Shown: piece after piece, positions 25,849 through 37,870 of the stretch | Layout: each line of letters opens with the position of its first letter | Numbering within the stretch: position 1 is the stretch's first letter | Position numbers and translations under genes: made by a program | Notes under the pieces: generated by a model | What the model was told of the DNA's origin: nothing | The model's database searches: none | Seen by the model: only the letters and a program-made list of their open reading frames with translations | Assembly: GCA_029945375.1 (NCBI GenBank) | Contig: CM057066.1 | Location: 2,108,001-2,172,000 of the forward strand | Length of the DNA: 64,000 nt | Source: Agaricus subrufescens | Taxonomy: Eukaryota; Basidiomycota; Agaricomycetes; Agaricales; Agaricaceae | Direction: 5' to 3'

Positions 25849-26732
25849 ATGGACATTGACATCGATCAACCTATGGATGTGGATTCGGACCACGAAGTTA
25901 TTCGAGTCTTCTCTTAACCAAAGATTCTCATTGACATTGAGCACCGCAGGTCGTACAGCTCCCGGACTGGGTCATGCGTCCTGTACAGTCTGAGATGGAT
26001 GAGGGATTGTACAAGCTTCGCGAAGACGATGAGGGCATCTGGATCGTCTACAACTGGAAAGATGATAACCCAAATGCCCGGATCGAACCATTCTATCAAC
26101 GCTGGCCCCCCAGTAGAACAAGTTCCCGTCTTTGCTCTTGGATTGGTGTCAATCGCGGGTTACCTCCTACTCCACAACTCAACGAAGAAGCATATCACAA
26201 ACGGTTTCGTATGGACATAGAGGGATTGCAAGACGAATTCCTGGAGATAGAAAAGAAAGTCGATGCTCAGGAACTCAAATTAACACCAGAGATGATTGAC
26301 GAACTGGCAGCCAAATATGGGGTTTTGTCTGGAAAGTGGCTGGTATATGCATCACCAGAAGAAGTAGATCAACTCTGGAGAAAGGTCGTTCGGGTCGTAG
26401 CGTTCGATAGGGGGTACGGTTCTGTCAAAGTTTCCTCTCGAAAAATTCTGGATTCGTCATCCAAAACATCTTTTGTCGGGTCGGAAGCTGATAGCGATGT
26501 ACCAGACCCAGCTGAAGGACACGTTATATGTGTCTACGTCGATGATTATCTGGATAAGGAGAAGGTAGACGGGCTTAGGAAGGCTTTGAGGTTCCGTGCA
26601 GGGGTCTTGAAGAGGATCGGGTTCAAACCAGACGTGTATACTTGGTTGGGTATATATAAAGGCAATAAGTTTGGAATCAGACCCAGTAAATATCACGATT
26701 CAGATGCTTGGGCGAGTAGAAGTAGGAACTAG
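25849..26732 (+). CDS. C11orf68/UPF0696 (DUF1917)-like protein
   Basis: Two exons, 25849-25896 and 25950-26732, give 276 aa. Conserved features of the family seen here are IWIVYNWKDDNPNARIEPFYQRW near the N-terminus, LTPEMIDELAAKYGVLSGKWL in the centre, an AFDRGYGSVKVSS loop and HVICVYVDDYLDKEKV. The end is FKPDVYTWLGIYKGNKFGIRPSKY. The animal homologue (BLES03) has an eIF4E-like fold and unknown function, so only a cytosolic RNA-cap-like fold can be suggested. The first exon (MDIDIDQPMDVDSDHE) depends on a weak GTTATT donor. If that is wrong, translation would begin at the ATG at 25974. The gene converges with the transhydrogenase gene, with only 139 bp between the stop codons. Confidence 0.75.
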
Positions 26733-26871
26733 AGTAGTTGCATCTTGGTTAACCTTATCATTTATTTCATCTACTTGGAATCATTTACGTGGTTTGTGCA
26801 ATCAATATACATTTACAGAAGTTGTCCCACTCACGCGAGTCCGCCATCATGTAACTCACGAAATCTGCCCC

Positions 26872-29035
26872 CTAGTACTCCAGTGAATTCTCGATAATTC
26901 TTGTCAAATACCCTCTTCCCTCCAAAGCCAAAGGCGCATTATCAAACGTAGGTACCATATCCAACAAACGCCTTTGCGGGATCGTACCATCCACTAGTTT
27001 ATCAACATCACTTCGTGTATATCTACAAGCATGGTTAGTCAGTCAATCCCGTCTGCCATCAACAACGTAATCGCGTAAAATATTCAAGAACTCACCCTAC
27101 TGCTTTCAAACCTCTAGGAACATTTAACCCATCAAGGAATCGCACAATGGCTTCATACAAATGTTTTCCGATATCAGAATCATGAATCCGAGCGATAGAT
27201 GGGTCCAAGATGGTCGTAGAATTGAAAATGGCTAAGGCTTGGCGATGACGATCAGGAGATGATGGCGCGGTGAATTCGAATACTAAAAACGCCAGTCGGA
27301 TCAACCTTTTATATACATATTAGTTATGCACTGACCTGCGGGTCCCGTCAGCGCAACGCTGGGGAAAGGATGTGAGTATGAGTGTCGCAATTGAAGAGGG
27401 GTGTCTTCACCTTATCCCATGGGGAACGATAGGTTTATCAGTGACGTAACCAGGATGCTTGTACTTCGGGCCCTTCTTGTTCAACCCAGAGATCTACTCT
27501 CAAAGGTCAAGGCTGGGACCACACGTGCACATAAGCAGTCTCATACAGGATAGCTTATCGCATGACATATATGACAACCAGCATTACCCATACCAATCCC
27601 AGCAAAGGAGGCCGCTAAACTAAATCAAGATCACGAAAACGTTATATATTGCATTGATCGCAGATATTGATTGAACTCACAGCATCTGCTCTCTGGCTTC
27701 GCGATCACCGCTACCATACTTATGAATACGAGGTAAGTATTTGATAGTACTTCGTAGAGCCCAAAGGGCAAAAATGTCGGATAGCGGATTACTTCCTTGG
27801 TATTGAGGGCGAAGGAGAGGGTTTGTTGGCCGCGGGGTACGTTCAGTATAACTAACAACAATTAGAGATCATATCAGTCCATTACTCGATAACTTACGGA
27901 ATCGCAGTGTAGCTCTCCATGCTGTGAAATAAAACATCAAGTCCTGCACTTATCTGAACTTCGATCGGACAAGATTCTGTGTTTTGAGTATCCTGTAAAA
28001 TTAACACACAAGCTTTGAGCCAAAATCTTGACCATCACAAATAGAAATAAGAAACGCACCACAATACCAAGAACCGGTTTCATTCCTCGCTGTGATATGC
28101 CAGTTTTGAACGAACGTGATGGAATATCGAGGATTGCAGTTCCAGTCGTTTCTGACCCAGTTCCAGCAGTGGTAGGAATAGCGATCAAAGGACGTAATTC
28201 CCGGTCCACAGGTCTACCTTTACCGATAGGCACATTGACAAAATCCATCAAGTCAGCGTCCTGGTACACCGTGAACCTATGATTAAATTCCCCTTTCACT
28301 TCAAAGTTGTAAGTATACTAGTCGGAGCTTACAGGTTTGCCGCTTTCGCGGTATCCATAACGCTCCCTCCTCCGACACTTTCAAATAATACTTAATATAT
28401 TGTTAAAGAGAACAAAAATTCACTACTTACGCAAGGAGGTGGCTGAAATCGTGTTTTCGGGCCCAGTTAATTGCATCACGCCAACTCTCCTCTGTAGGCT
28501 CACACGCAACCTTATCGTAAACTTCGAATGGTAGGTCAGTCTGCGATTCCAGGGCAGCTATCGCCTAGATCCAAATGAGAAAGAAAAAAAACAACCGATG
28601 TCTTCAAGATAGATTCATACCGCTTTCATAGGTTTGAGCTTTGCGACGTTCGGATCCGTAAACACACCAACCTATCAGATAACTGCTATCAGAGTTCCTA
28701 ATAAAACATACAACCAGAACGTACTTTGCGAGCTCCCATATTCTTAAGATCCATTCCTACCTCAGCAGTCACTCCATCACCAAACCGCAGGTTCGAAGCA
28801 ACAACTTATAAACGAGACTAAGACGACGTTTAACCGTCATATTCAATAGACACACACATACCTCAAAAGCATATTCCTTCTCGACTTTTGGAACCGCAGC
28901 AGCAAAATTGCGAAATGAATTCACCGCTTGAGATTGCCTAATGGGGTGAACATAAGGGTGTCCAGCATGACATGGGCAAGTGGTGTGTTGGGAGGCATTG
29001 ATCAGGCGCAGGATAGCATTTCTTGGCGCAGACAT
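26872..29035 (-). CDS. Hydroxyacid-oxoacid transhydrogenase (iron ADH, ADHFE1 type)
   Basis: Thirteen exons on the minus strand fit together (29035-28858, 28804-28725, 28671-28621, 28564-28431, 28377-28333, 28276-28060, 27992-27898, 27851-27681, 27619-27547, 27493-27411, 27358-27336, 27282-27096, 27022-26872), giving 495 aa. Landmarks of family III iron-containing alcohol dehydrogenases are present: GGGSVMDTAKAANL (NAD binding), IPTTAGTGSET, SAGLDVLFHSMESY, GIGMGNAGCHICHAISYP and PIVPHGISVAL with metal-ligand His. The N-terminus (MSAPRNAILRLINAS) looks like a mitochondrial presequence. In animals the enzyme transfers hydride from 4-hydroxybutyrate to 2-oxoglutarate, giving succinic semialdehyde and D-2-hydroxyglutarate. 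The exon 1-2 junction is the least certain: only a GTGTGT donor restores the frame. It lies 0.7 kb downstream of an aldehyde dehydrogenase in the same orientation. Confidence 0.88.
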
Positions 29036-29748
29036 GAGTAATCGTAGGGATACTTATGAAGTCAGTGTGGGGGGTCACGAAACCAAGCGTGGGGTCTGGT
29101 GGGGTTAATATGGACAAGCTGAACGCTAGTTCCCAACAGAAACTTGATCGAGCCATTAAACTAACAACGGCATATCACGCGGAGAAGAATGAGCTCGAGT
29201 CTTCCTAGCCTATTGGATGCAGCCGATATGTCATAAGCTTCGACGAATGTCCATGATGCTGTAACACTGGGGCGTGGTCGAGAAGGTGATCGTGCATGTT
29301 GTTATCGAACATGCTTGTTTGCTTAACATGCACATCCATGCACACAAGTGATGCATTGAATATTCTTGTCCCAGAGGAGCATCGACGAGATAATAATATA
29401 ATATAAGACCGGATGGAGTGAATGCGAGAGGTTCCCGGCAAAAGAAAACATTGGCAAGGCGTCGAGCTTCTGGGGAAGCTGAGGGGGAGGGGAGAAGGTG
29501 CCACTTCGCGATGCGTGACACAGTGGTCAGGGTCGTTTTTAATTTCCCTGCCCCAGTGGCTCATTGTACCTCGCAACTATGCTCTAGCAATACCTCAGCT
29601 CTAACATCAACAACAAGAGCACTCTCCTCTCGAAACACCGAATATTTATTCGGTCGATCACACACACAAACTGTGTTCACGTTCAACAAAATAACGAATA
29701 AAGATTCATGCCTATTACTACACGTCGTAACGAACTTTCACTTTGTGT
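29036..29748. other. Intergenic between two minus-strand genes
   Basis: Contains the promoter of the transhydrogenase gene and the 3' flank of the aldehyde dehydrogenase gene. Open frames here lack recognisable content. Confidence 0.5.
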
Positions 29749-31925
29749 TTACAATTTCTGACCAAGATTGATATGAACAGCTTTTACTTGCGTGTACCTA
29801 TCATCCAAAACAGTTCAGCACACCTCGAGAAGCCAAAGGAAATGAAAGGACGCACGAATCCAAAGCATATTGTCCCAGGTCCCGTCCCATACCTGACGTT
29901 TTGTATCCACCAAACGGAACGTTCATTTCCGTCTGCTGGGCGCAGTTCACCTAAATAAAACTTAGCAACCGATGATGTTGCAGCCAAGGATATGAACGAA
30001 CCCAGACACTGCCCGCTTCCAAAGCGTGTGCCATCCTCATAGCACAGCCGGTGTTTTCAGTGAATACGTTCGCTCCAAGACCATAGGCCACATCATTCGC
30101 GATCTTCAGTACCTCTACAATCAAGAAAATCGTTGAATTCGAGTTCTTCGACAGAGTCGGCGGGAAAGAGGCGACTCACCTTCCTCCGTCTTGAACTTGA
30201 CGACCGAGCATACAGGGCCGAAAATCTCGTCTTGCATGATAGACATATCGGGAGTAGCGTTCGTGAAGATAGTAGGCTTGATGAAGTATCCCTCTGTTCC
30301 GTGTCTCTCTCCACCAATGTGTACAGTGGCACCCTGCTGTTTGCCAGAGTTGATGAATCCCATCACACGGTCGAATTGTGTTTGAGAAATTTGAGGCCCA
30401 TGTTGCGTGTTCAAGTTGAAAGGTGAACCAGTATTGTCGGCCATGATTTGAGCGATTTTAGTGAATTCTTGGAGGAATTTGTCGTAGATCCCTTCTTGAA
30501 CGAAGATACGGGATGCAGCGACACAGGATTGCCCCATGTTTATACTGGCCGCACGATGACAGTGGTTTCAGTATCTCGAAAACCCAAAAGACTCAGCCTG
30601 GTGCTTACAAAATTCCGGCTGAGGCCCATTTCAACGCCTGTTCCAAATCCACGTCGTCAAAGATAATCGTTGGGCTTTTCCCTCCTAGTTCGAGTGTGAC
30701 CTTCTTCAAGTTGGTTTCCGAAGAGGCCTTGAGAATTTTACGACCAGTGAGAGTGCTCCCCGTGAACGCGACCTTTGAGATATTCGCGTGTTCAGCGATG
30801 GCCTGACCAACGGAGTGTCCTAAAGAAGACGTTGGGCACTAGAGAAGAAGTGATTAAATAACAAAGTCATACCATAACCATTGATGATGTTAAAGACACC
30901 AGGAGGGAAACCAGCCTCAACAAACAAGTCTGCAAGTCGAAGAGCCGATAGAGGCGTCATCTCGGAGGGTTTAAGGATGACTACGTTTCCGGTGGATAGA
31001 GCAGGTCCCAGTTTCCAGACGGTCATCAACTACAGACATCTGAGCGGTGTGAAAGAGTTTAGGTGACTCGCAAGAACGCACCAATGGGAAGTTCCACGGA
31101 ACAATACAGCCCTTTCGGAGCGCATATGAGCATCAAGCAGAGGAATATGCGCATAACATATACGTACTACGACTCCGTATGGCTCGTGCCTCGTGTATGC
31201 CATCTTAGTGTCCCTCGTCTCGATGGTTTTTCCATGGATTTTATCTGCCCAACCAGCATAGTACCTGATAGTGTAAATGGATGAAGCTACATCGAATCCC
31301 TTGGCGGGACCGTACGTCTTGCCTGTATTGAAGGGCGTGTTCAATTGTGCATATATGCGGTTTTTGGATGACGTACCGACGTTCAACATCTCAAGTGCCA
31401 CAAGTTCTTCCATGTGCTTCTCCATCAGATCGGCGAGCTTGTTCATCAAGCGTGAGCGCTCCGAACCCGGGACTTTGAGGCCCCATGAGTTCTTGTATGC
31501 CTAGTAGCGGTCGATACTACTGAGTATGGGCAGGGAGATATCATGAAAAAAAGTACCTTGGCGGCAACCTCTACGGCGATATCGACATCCTTGGGCGACC
31601 CACCGGCGACGGTGGTGATAACCTTTCCGGTTGCTAGATAGCCATCATGTAAAGGAACCTGTTTTCGTGGCTGGGAACGACGTACTGGGATTGATGACAC
31701 TGAAAGCAAGATGAGGTCAATGCTAACGTCATACGGGACAAACAACGACATACTCGAGGGTGCCGCCTTCAACAGGGTCGACCCATTGATTGTTGATAAA
31801 CAATCTGGTCGTAATCTGAGTGATCAATGCTCACTTATGAGCGGGTGCACCACTCACCCGGTGTTGATGTGACTGACGCCCTTGAAAGTGGGCTCGTTGA
31901 AGGTGTGGGTGTAGGTCTTTGGCAT
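29749..31925 (-). CDS. Aldehyde dehydrogenase (NAD-dependent, ALDH1/2-like), copy A
   Basis: A many-exon minus-strand gene of about 500 aa, starting [16 protein letters not shown]. Family landmarks in order: [25 protein letters not shown], the oxyanion segment [33 protein letters not shown], the general-base Glu in LELGGKSP, and the catalytic Cys in [10 protein letters not shown]. Then [18 protein letters not shown] and the C-terminus [12 protein letters not shown]. The active-site Cys is kept although its neighbours differ from the usual CCC of ALDH2. Exon 3 (31699-31686) is a 14-base microexon. The enzyme oxidises an aldehyde to an acid. Adjacency to a transhydrogenase that yields succinic semialdehyde suggests one possible substrate, but the ALDH1/2 type makes a broader range likely. 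No targeting signal is evident, so it is probably cytosolic. Confidence 0.92.
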
Positions 31926-33205
31926 TGTCGGGTTGCCAGATAGCGGTCAGCCACTGGCTTTAAAAGCACTGATCCTGGGAATGCAATTTAGTAATGGGGG
32001 TGATCAGTGGGAGATAACGCCCCCCATGGGATCGATCTATCCTGAGTAGACCGCCTGGTGAGAGAATTGGTGAGAAAATGAATGACGAGAATCAGCATCA
32101 CACGGTGCCCGAATCCTATGATCAGTGCTCTTGAGCTTATTCTATATCCCATGTAAAATTCATTAGTAAGGGTATACGCGACGAGCAAAAAGATAATCAG
32201 CCCAATATCTTCCGCGACCGCCATCAAGTACCCCTCGTCTCGAGCGGAGAGGCCGCTACACCAACCACCATATCTCTTCCCCACTCTATAACCGTCTGAA
32301 CCATAATCATAATATTGTGGTGACAGTGTCCACACTTCTCAGGACTCCAACTCTTATTGCAGCACAATTTCCGTTGAGCACCACGGCATCGTGATCGGCC
32401 ACCGGCTCCATGAGCCATCGCCAATCAATGTTTAGATGCCAAGCACGATCGTCATGAGTGTCATCGAAGATTGCTCAGGCAAAAATCCATTTCTGTGAAC
32501 AGGCTTCTCTATGATTTTGGTTGAACAACGTCGAGCAGAGCTTCATGTCCCTCAACAACCAACCTCATTCTCAGCTTCGGTTGGCTCTCATTGGAGTATG
32601 AACATTTCCATCGAGCAAATGTAACCCCAGCTTGCGAAAAAGCGCCCTTTCTAGTCTGTGAGAATCCTCTTTTGCTTGTTCCAAACTCATCCTTGAGTCT
32701 TTTCAAAACAGTGGCCGTTTAAACTATTAGAGATCCAGACACCGAGCCGGGGAATACGTCCATTGTACTTCACAGTGTATTTTAAGGATAAGCGTACCAA
32801 CGGACATACAAAGGCACCGACATCAACCGCCAACCAGTAAGCCTTATGAGGCATTGCTTCTGATGAGTCATTCAAGAATTCTTGAATAATCCCATTTGAC
32901 AACACCTTATCACACTGCATTGTCTATCATCTGTGAGGTCCTCACACACTGTTAGCGACTTTCGCCGCGATGCTTCCTTCCTCTCGGATTTTTCCGGCCC
33001 CAGTCAGACGCGTGCCTCACTTACGATTCTTTCTCCCACCATTACACATATCATTGTCTCAACAATTTAAAAAGTCAGCCATTCACTCGTTATTGATTCT
33101 CCGCGCTCATCTTGTCTAGTGGTCACCCAAAATTTTCTTGACCAATGCATAAGCACTTGGCGTCGCCATCTCATTGGATCACCCTTTAGAGCATCCCCAG
33201 ACGAC
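31926..33205. other. Intergenic, divergent promoter region
   Basis: Lies between the divergently transcribed aldehyde dehydrogenase and the trypsin-like gene. No ORF of note. An open extension of the trypsin-like frame back to 33119 starts at GTG, not ATG. It is preceded by CTAG, so an additional upstream exon cannot be excluded. Confidence 0.45.
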
Positions 33206-34876
33206 ATGCAAGAAAATCTCCATTTATACCATGACCCACACTATTATGCGACTCACTATGACTATTATGGCGTTACCTCCTCACCCATCTCTATCTACCA
33301 CACGGGCGACCCGTGGCCCATGCCACGAGGTCCCGAAGCTTACGCTATCTCTAGGAAGGCTATGCCAATCTTCAATCATCCACTGTCTGCAGTATGGAGC
33401 GACCTAGGCCGACAGATCTATGAGGACTTTGATTCACATCATATCAAATGGACCAGCATCGACCCTGTCCGCTTCAGTGAAGAAGATCGGCCGGGAATAA
33501 ACGCCAGTCACTGTTCCGTTTTTCTCTGGGTGGGGGTCATGCCTGGTACCCTTTCTCGTGGTGAAGCTCAAAACGCAGCTAATCGCTGCAAGAAAATTCT
33601 TAAGGAGTTCCAGCTCGCTGATGTCGAGATTGCATTCCGAGAGTCAGTCTTCACTCGATCGGTTGGTCAAACGCTCTACAACCATGATACATTGCTTGAT
33701 GATATTGCCGATATACGCGGGCCTTTCACTCCTGCACTCGGTCTGCGACTTGCTCCTAAAGCGTTCCCTGGGTTGGAAGGTACTGGGGGCCTCTACATCT
33801 GTGAAGGTGGCGAAAGCGACCGAGTCTTCGTTCTTACTGCCCGCCATGTTATTCTACCGTTGAATGAGTGTGGCAACGACCTTTACATCTACAACGACGA
33901 TGGACGGTCTCGTCGTGATGTCATCCTTTTCGGCCGTTCGGCCTATGAAAAGATCATTGAATCCATCATGTTTGAAATCGGTACCGAGATGAGGAGCTTG
34001 GGGTTGTCGAGTGTAGACGACCTCGAAAAGGCAGCAACTTCTAAAGAAAGATACGCTAGAAGGAGAATCCAAGCTCTGATCGAGTTTCACTATCAGATCA
34101 CGACGTCCTGGGGTACATTGAATCAGCGGATCCTCGGACACGTCGTCTACGCTCCCCCTATCTCTATCAGCAAGGACGACAAAACCTATATGGAAGACTG
34201 GGCCCTAATCGAGCTCCACCGCGATTTAATTGACTGGGAAGAGTTCCAGGGCAACGTGCTTGATCTCGGGAAGTTCCACGTACATGGTCTCAGTCACAGT
34301 ATGTGTCTACACATAGAATTTTAGTGACGAATCTGATTGTCATTTCCGATACCTGTAGAACGCGGAATTTCCCCCACAGATTTAACTCGGGCATTATATC
34401 CAAATACCGATATCATGACTGGCATAGGGCGATTTCCGATCGATGACCTCTTCCGGCTTGGGAATGTTGTCAAGGAAGAAGGGCTTTGCCAACCAACCAC
34501 TGTTGACAAGAAAGGCCAAGATCTTACCACAGTCATTAAGAATAGCAATACTACTGGGGTAACATTTGGTCATGGTAGTGGAATCGAATCCTTTGTCCGG
34601 GAATATGATGATGAATATAGCATTAAATCAACGTTCACGGCAATCGCTATTCACCCGCAGGGTTATGCATACAAGTACAGGGGTGGTGCTTTTTCTGCTC
34701 CTGGTGATTCGGGGGCCGTCGTTGCTGATGGTGATGGACGTATTATTGGCGTTGTTATTGGTGGCGCTGGTGACAAAGAGTCGATCGATGTCACTTATCT
34801 GACGCCGTTTTATTGGATTGAGGAACGTATCAGGGGAGTCTTTCCGAAAGCTCATCTCTACCCGATAATATCATAA
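33206..34876 (+). CDS. Uncharacterised protein with trypsin-like catalytic triad
   Basis: Two exons, 33206-34298 and 34359-34876 (60-bp intron), give 536 aa. A trypsin/chymotrypsin-fold peptidase can be read from three motifs in the right order: TARHV (His214), DWALIEL (Asp331) and SAPGDSGAVV (Ser482). The spacing is longer than in classical trypsin because of inserted helical segments. The N-terminal 150 residues (PHYY, PMPRGPEAYAI, VFLWVGVMPGTL, the last resembling an adaptor-like alpha/beta segment) are conserved-looking but not assigned. There is no signal peptide, so it is probably cytosolic, unlike digestive proteases. I recognise this as a lineage-expanded family of basidiomycetes with no known function. 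It lies 3 kb before the NLR-like cluster, and some fungal NLRs carry trypsin-like effector domains; any functional link is inference. The first in-frame ATG was taken as start. Confidence 0.75.
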
Positions 34877-35230
34877 TGCCCTGAGTGTATAAAAGACGAA
34901 GGAAGTTTGTGGTATATCGTTTTTTCTCTTTCGGTGTATTCGTTTGGCCCGCGCAACTGTACTAATATGACATATACGTGTATTCCTGTATTCGTGTAGA
35001 TTGAACTGTTATGAGCATCCTTTGTGTTTATAGCGGGTTGCTTCTGAGTGAAAAACAAATCGCATTAAAGAACCTGCATTCTCCTCGCCTAGGTTGTTTT
35101 TGGCATAGTTTAATTGGAAAAGCAGTGACTGTACTCTAAAGTATAGGAATGAACGGAGCATCACACTCGAAACTGTCATATCGAGGCGTCAACATACAAA
35201 AGATGTGTCAAAACTCTACTATCTTGACTT
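34877..35230. other. Convergent intergenic (two 3' ends)
   Basis: Shared 3' flank of the trypsin-like gene (plus) and the MFS gene (minus). AT-rich, no ORF. Confidence 0.6.
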
Positions 35231-37348
35231 CTAAATACCGCGTACAACTACACTACCCTCTTCCTTCGTCCCATCTATACCTTTCTCCTTCTCGGGCATT
35301 TCCAAGTCCCTTTCCTTATCTTGAATAATCTTCTTCGTAGCCGGTATGTCATTATGCATGAATATAACGACGCATATAGTACTGATAGTAAGCAGCCCAA
35401 ACTGGAACCAAAGCCCAGCTCTGCGTCCAGTAAATCCTTCAGGTCCGCCGTGACTTGCATCAATACTCGTCTGGATAGAAGTTATTATAGCACTTCCAGC
35501 AGCGCATCCAACCTGTTGGAAACAGTTAAAGATGGATCCGACAACGCCTGCCTTTTCAGGTGGTGTAACAGCAAAAACGGCAACGCTAAGTTGGAAATGA
35601 TAAGCAATAGGACATGATTTTATAGTAAGTACCATACTTAACCCCGATGTACGCCGGTGAAATACCAGCGGTGCCAATGATAAGCCCAGGGAATACGAAT
35701 GACCAATATTTCTGTGGGGAATCTCCGAAGGTCAACAGTAGCGTCCCAATCATGGTTAGACACTGGGCGACAACAAGGATCCACTTAAGCGGAAAATGTC
35801 TTTGGATAGGGTCCACTACGAAGGGAAGTACAGAGGCCAATACTCCGATGGGAAGGCTGGGCAAAATTAGGGCATAAAGACGAGGAGCCATAATCAACGA
35901 TATTGGATGACTTACAAATGGACGGCAGTGGTAATCGGAGACCATCCATATACATTTTGCCAGATCCACGAGAACAAAAACTGCACGACTCCGAACCACA
36001 TATAAGGCATAGTAGCGGAGCCGACAACGAGGACAGTGAAGTTTTTCACCCGCCAGAGACTTGCCGGACTATATCATCTCAGTGAGTACCGCAAACTGGC
36101 TTTAGTGCAGAAGATATACATAGCAGCTATATCTTCAGGAAGTTGTGCTTCCCAAACGAAGAACCCAGCGAGCAGGAATACTGAGACGATCAGAGGGGCC
36201 AAACATCGGGCGGATCCCCACCCGTTGACAGAGCCGGCCGTGACGCCGAATATGAAAAGAATGAGGCCAGCTGAGGAATGCCGGTTGGAGCATTGAGTAG
36301 GCCGCAATGAGAAATGATTTCACCTGTCACTAAGAATACCCCAAAAAGATCGAGACGTTTGAAGCGCTCTACCTTCCGGAGAGTGGATGCATGCTTCGCA
36401 GAAGGCGATAACGCAGCAACTATGCCAAATACAATCGCTCCCAATATGGAAAAGGCGTAGAAAAGCCACGGCCACGTCCCCCATTGGACAATGAAAGCGC
36501 CGATCAGAAGCCCAATAACTGGTGATGGAGCCATGCAGAAGAATTTCGTTCATACCCATCGCTAAGCAGAAATGACTTACCACTACCGAGAGCCCCACAA
36601 CCTCCGAACAAGGCCACGGCTTTCGATTGTTCCGAGGGGTCTGGAAACATATGAATGATGAGATATAATGCGGAGGGCACAGTCAGGGCGGCTCCTGCTC
36701 TGTATCAGCTACACATTCCTAAGGGTTGTCAATCATGAGTTAGCACCTACCAGCACCCGAGAGAGCTCTTAAGATGAATAAAGATACTTGATCCCGAACA
36801 AAGCCAGCGCCCAAAGAGAAACAGGCGATAATTGCAGCACCCGACAAAAAAACATACTCTATTGCAACTTTAGGAGCCCGTTAACGCTGTCAGAGAGTCG
36901 GGCGTTACTTGGATCGTATAAATCGCTCATCCTTCCGCTCTGTGAGGGGTTTCCAGCTACAGATTAGAGCTTGTATGGAGAGTAGACTTACACCCAGGAG
37001 AAGTGCAGCAAAGGTGAGCTGATAGCCACTGATGAGCCAGACAGAGTCAGCATTCGATATACCAAGTTGTGCTGATATGAGCGGAATGGCGGCAAAGAGA
37101 GAAGAATTGGCAAAGGTGTCGAGGAATTGAGCCAGACAAAGAAAGAAAGCAAGGAGAATCTTTCGATTTGTAGACAATGTAGCTAGCGTTTCTCCTCCAT
37201 TTGTGGCAGCGAGTTCAGAGGGGTTCGAGGAAGATGCTCCTTCCGACATGGTGGCAGCAGTGCAAGAGGACTGCTTCCTCGTGGTGGCTTCAAAAGCATC
37301 GTTGTGATGGAGAGCAGTCTCAGGGTATTTGCGTCTGTGCTTTGTCAT
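35231..37348 (-). CDS. MFS transporter, DHA2-like drug/proton antiporter family
   Basis: A minus-strand gene of about nine exons; the first (37348-36992) and second (36939-36909) are well defined and the stop is at 35231. Sequence blocks match the 14-helix DHA2 group. Present are LLAFFLCLAQFLDTFANSSL in TM1, SVWLISGYQLTFAALLLG, the loop SGRMSDLYDP (motif A) and LFILRALSGAG. Further on are APSPVIGLLIGAFIVQWGTWPWLFY (motif C-like, P-x-x-G-x3-G), then LDLFGVFLVT, GWGSARCLAPLIVSVFLLAG and a late block with PPEKAGVVGSIFNCFQQVGCAAGSAI. The cytoplasmic tail is charged (ATKKIIQDKERDLEM). Such plasma-membrane proteins export drugs or secondary metabolites by proton antiport; the substrate cannot be told. 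Start may be at 37348 or at the in-frame ATG at 37249. Closely spaced divergently with the first NLR-like gene. Confidence 0.88.
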
Positions 37349-37870
37349 AGTGGGAGTTCAGCGAGTTAATACCTTGGAAGCCGATATTGCATGTAATCCT
37401 TTCAGGCGGCAGGCACAAGCTGGCAACGGGAAGGATGTAACGTTGGCTATTACGCCTTCTTTTATCCCTCTATCCGTCTTTTCTTCATCCTCCGATCAGT
37501 ACCTGGTTTAGAAAAATACTGAACATCTGGAGATAGATTTCGATAAGTAGGTAGTCTATACCAGTCGGTAATTCTACTGAAGAGGTTTCTCAGGCGGTTA
37601 GGATCATCCGCAGCGACGGCATGGAAGCTCGAAGGTCCCGGGGCCGTTGTAAAAGTCCTCGTGAATTCCGCGCCACGATGAGGGGGGGTTGGGAATAAGA
37701 AGCGTGATCAGCCTTTGTTAAGGTTGTGTCAAAAGTGAAGGAATGACATATGACTAATAAATGAGAGCTATTAGCTTTTATGTGCACAGCCTGTGCGACT
37801 GTCTGTCTGCCATATCGGATGGCCAACAGCCACTGGGACACCTCGAGGAAACTGTCCCTGCATCTCCAGC
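37349..37870. other. Divergent promoter of MFS and NLR copy 1
   Basis: About 520 bp between the two starts. No ORF belonging to either gene. No recognisable shared operator. Confidence 0.5.
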
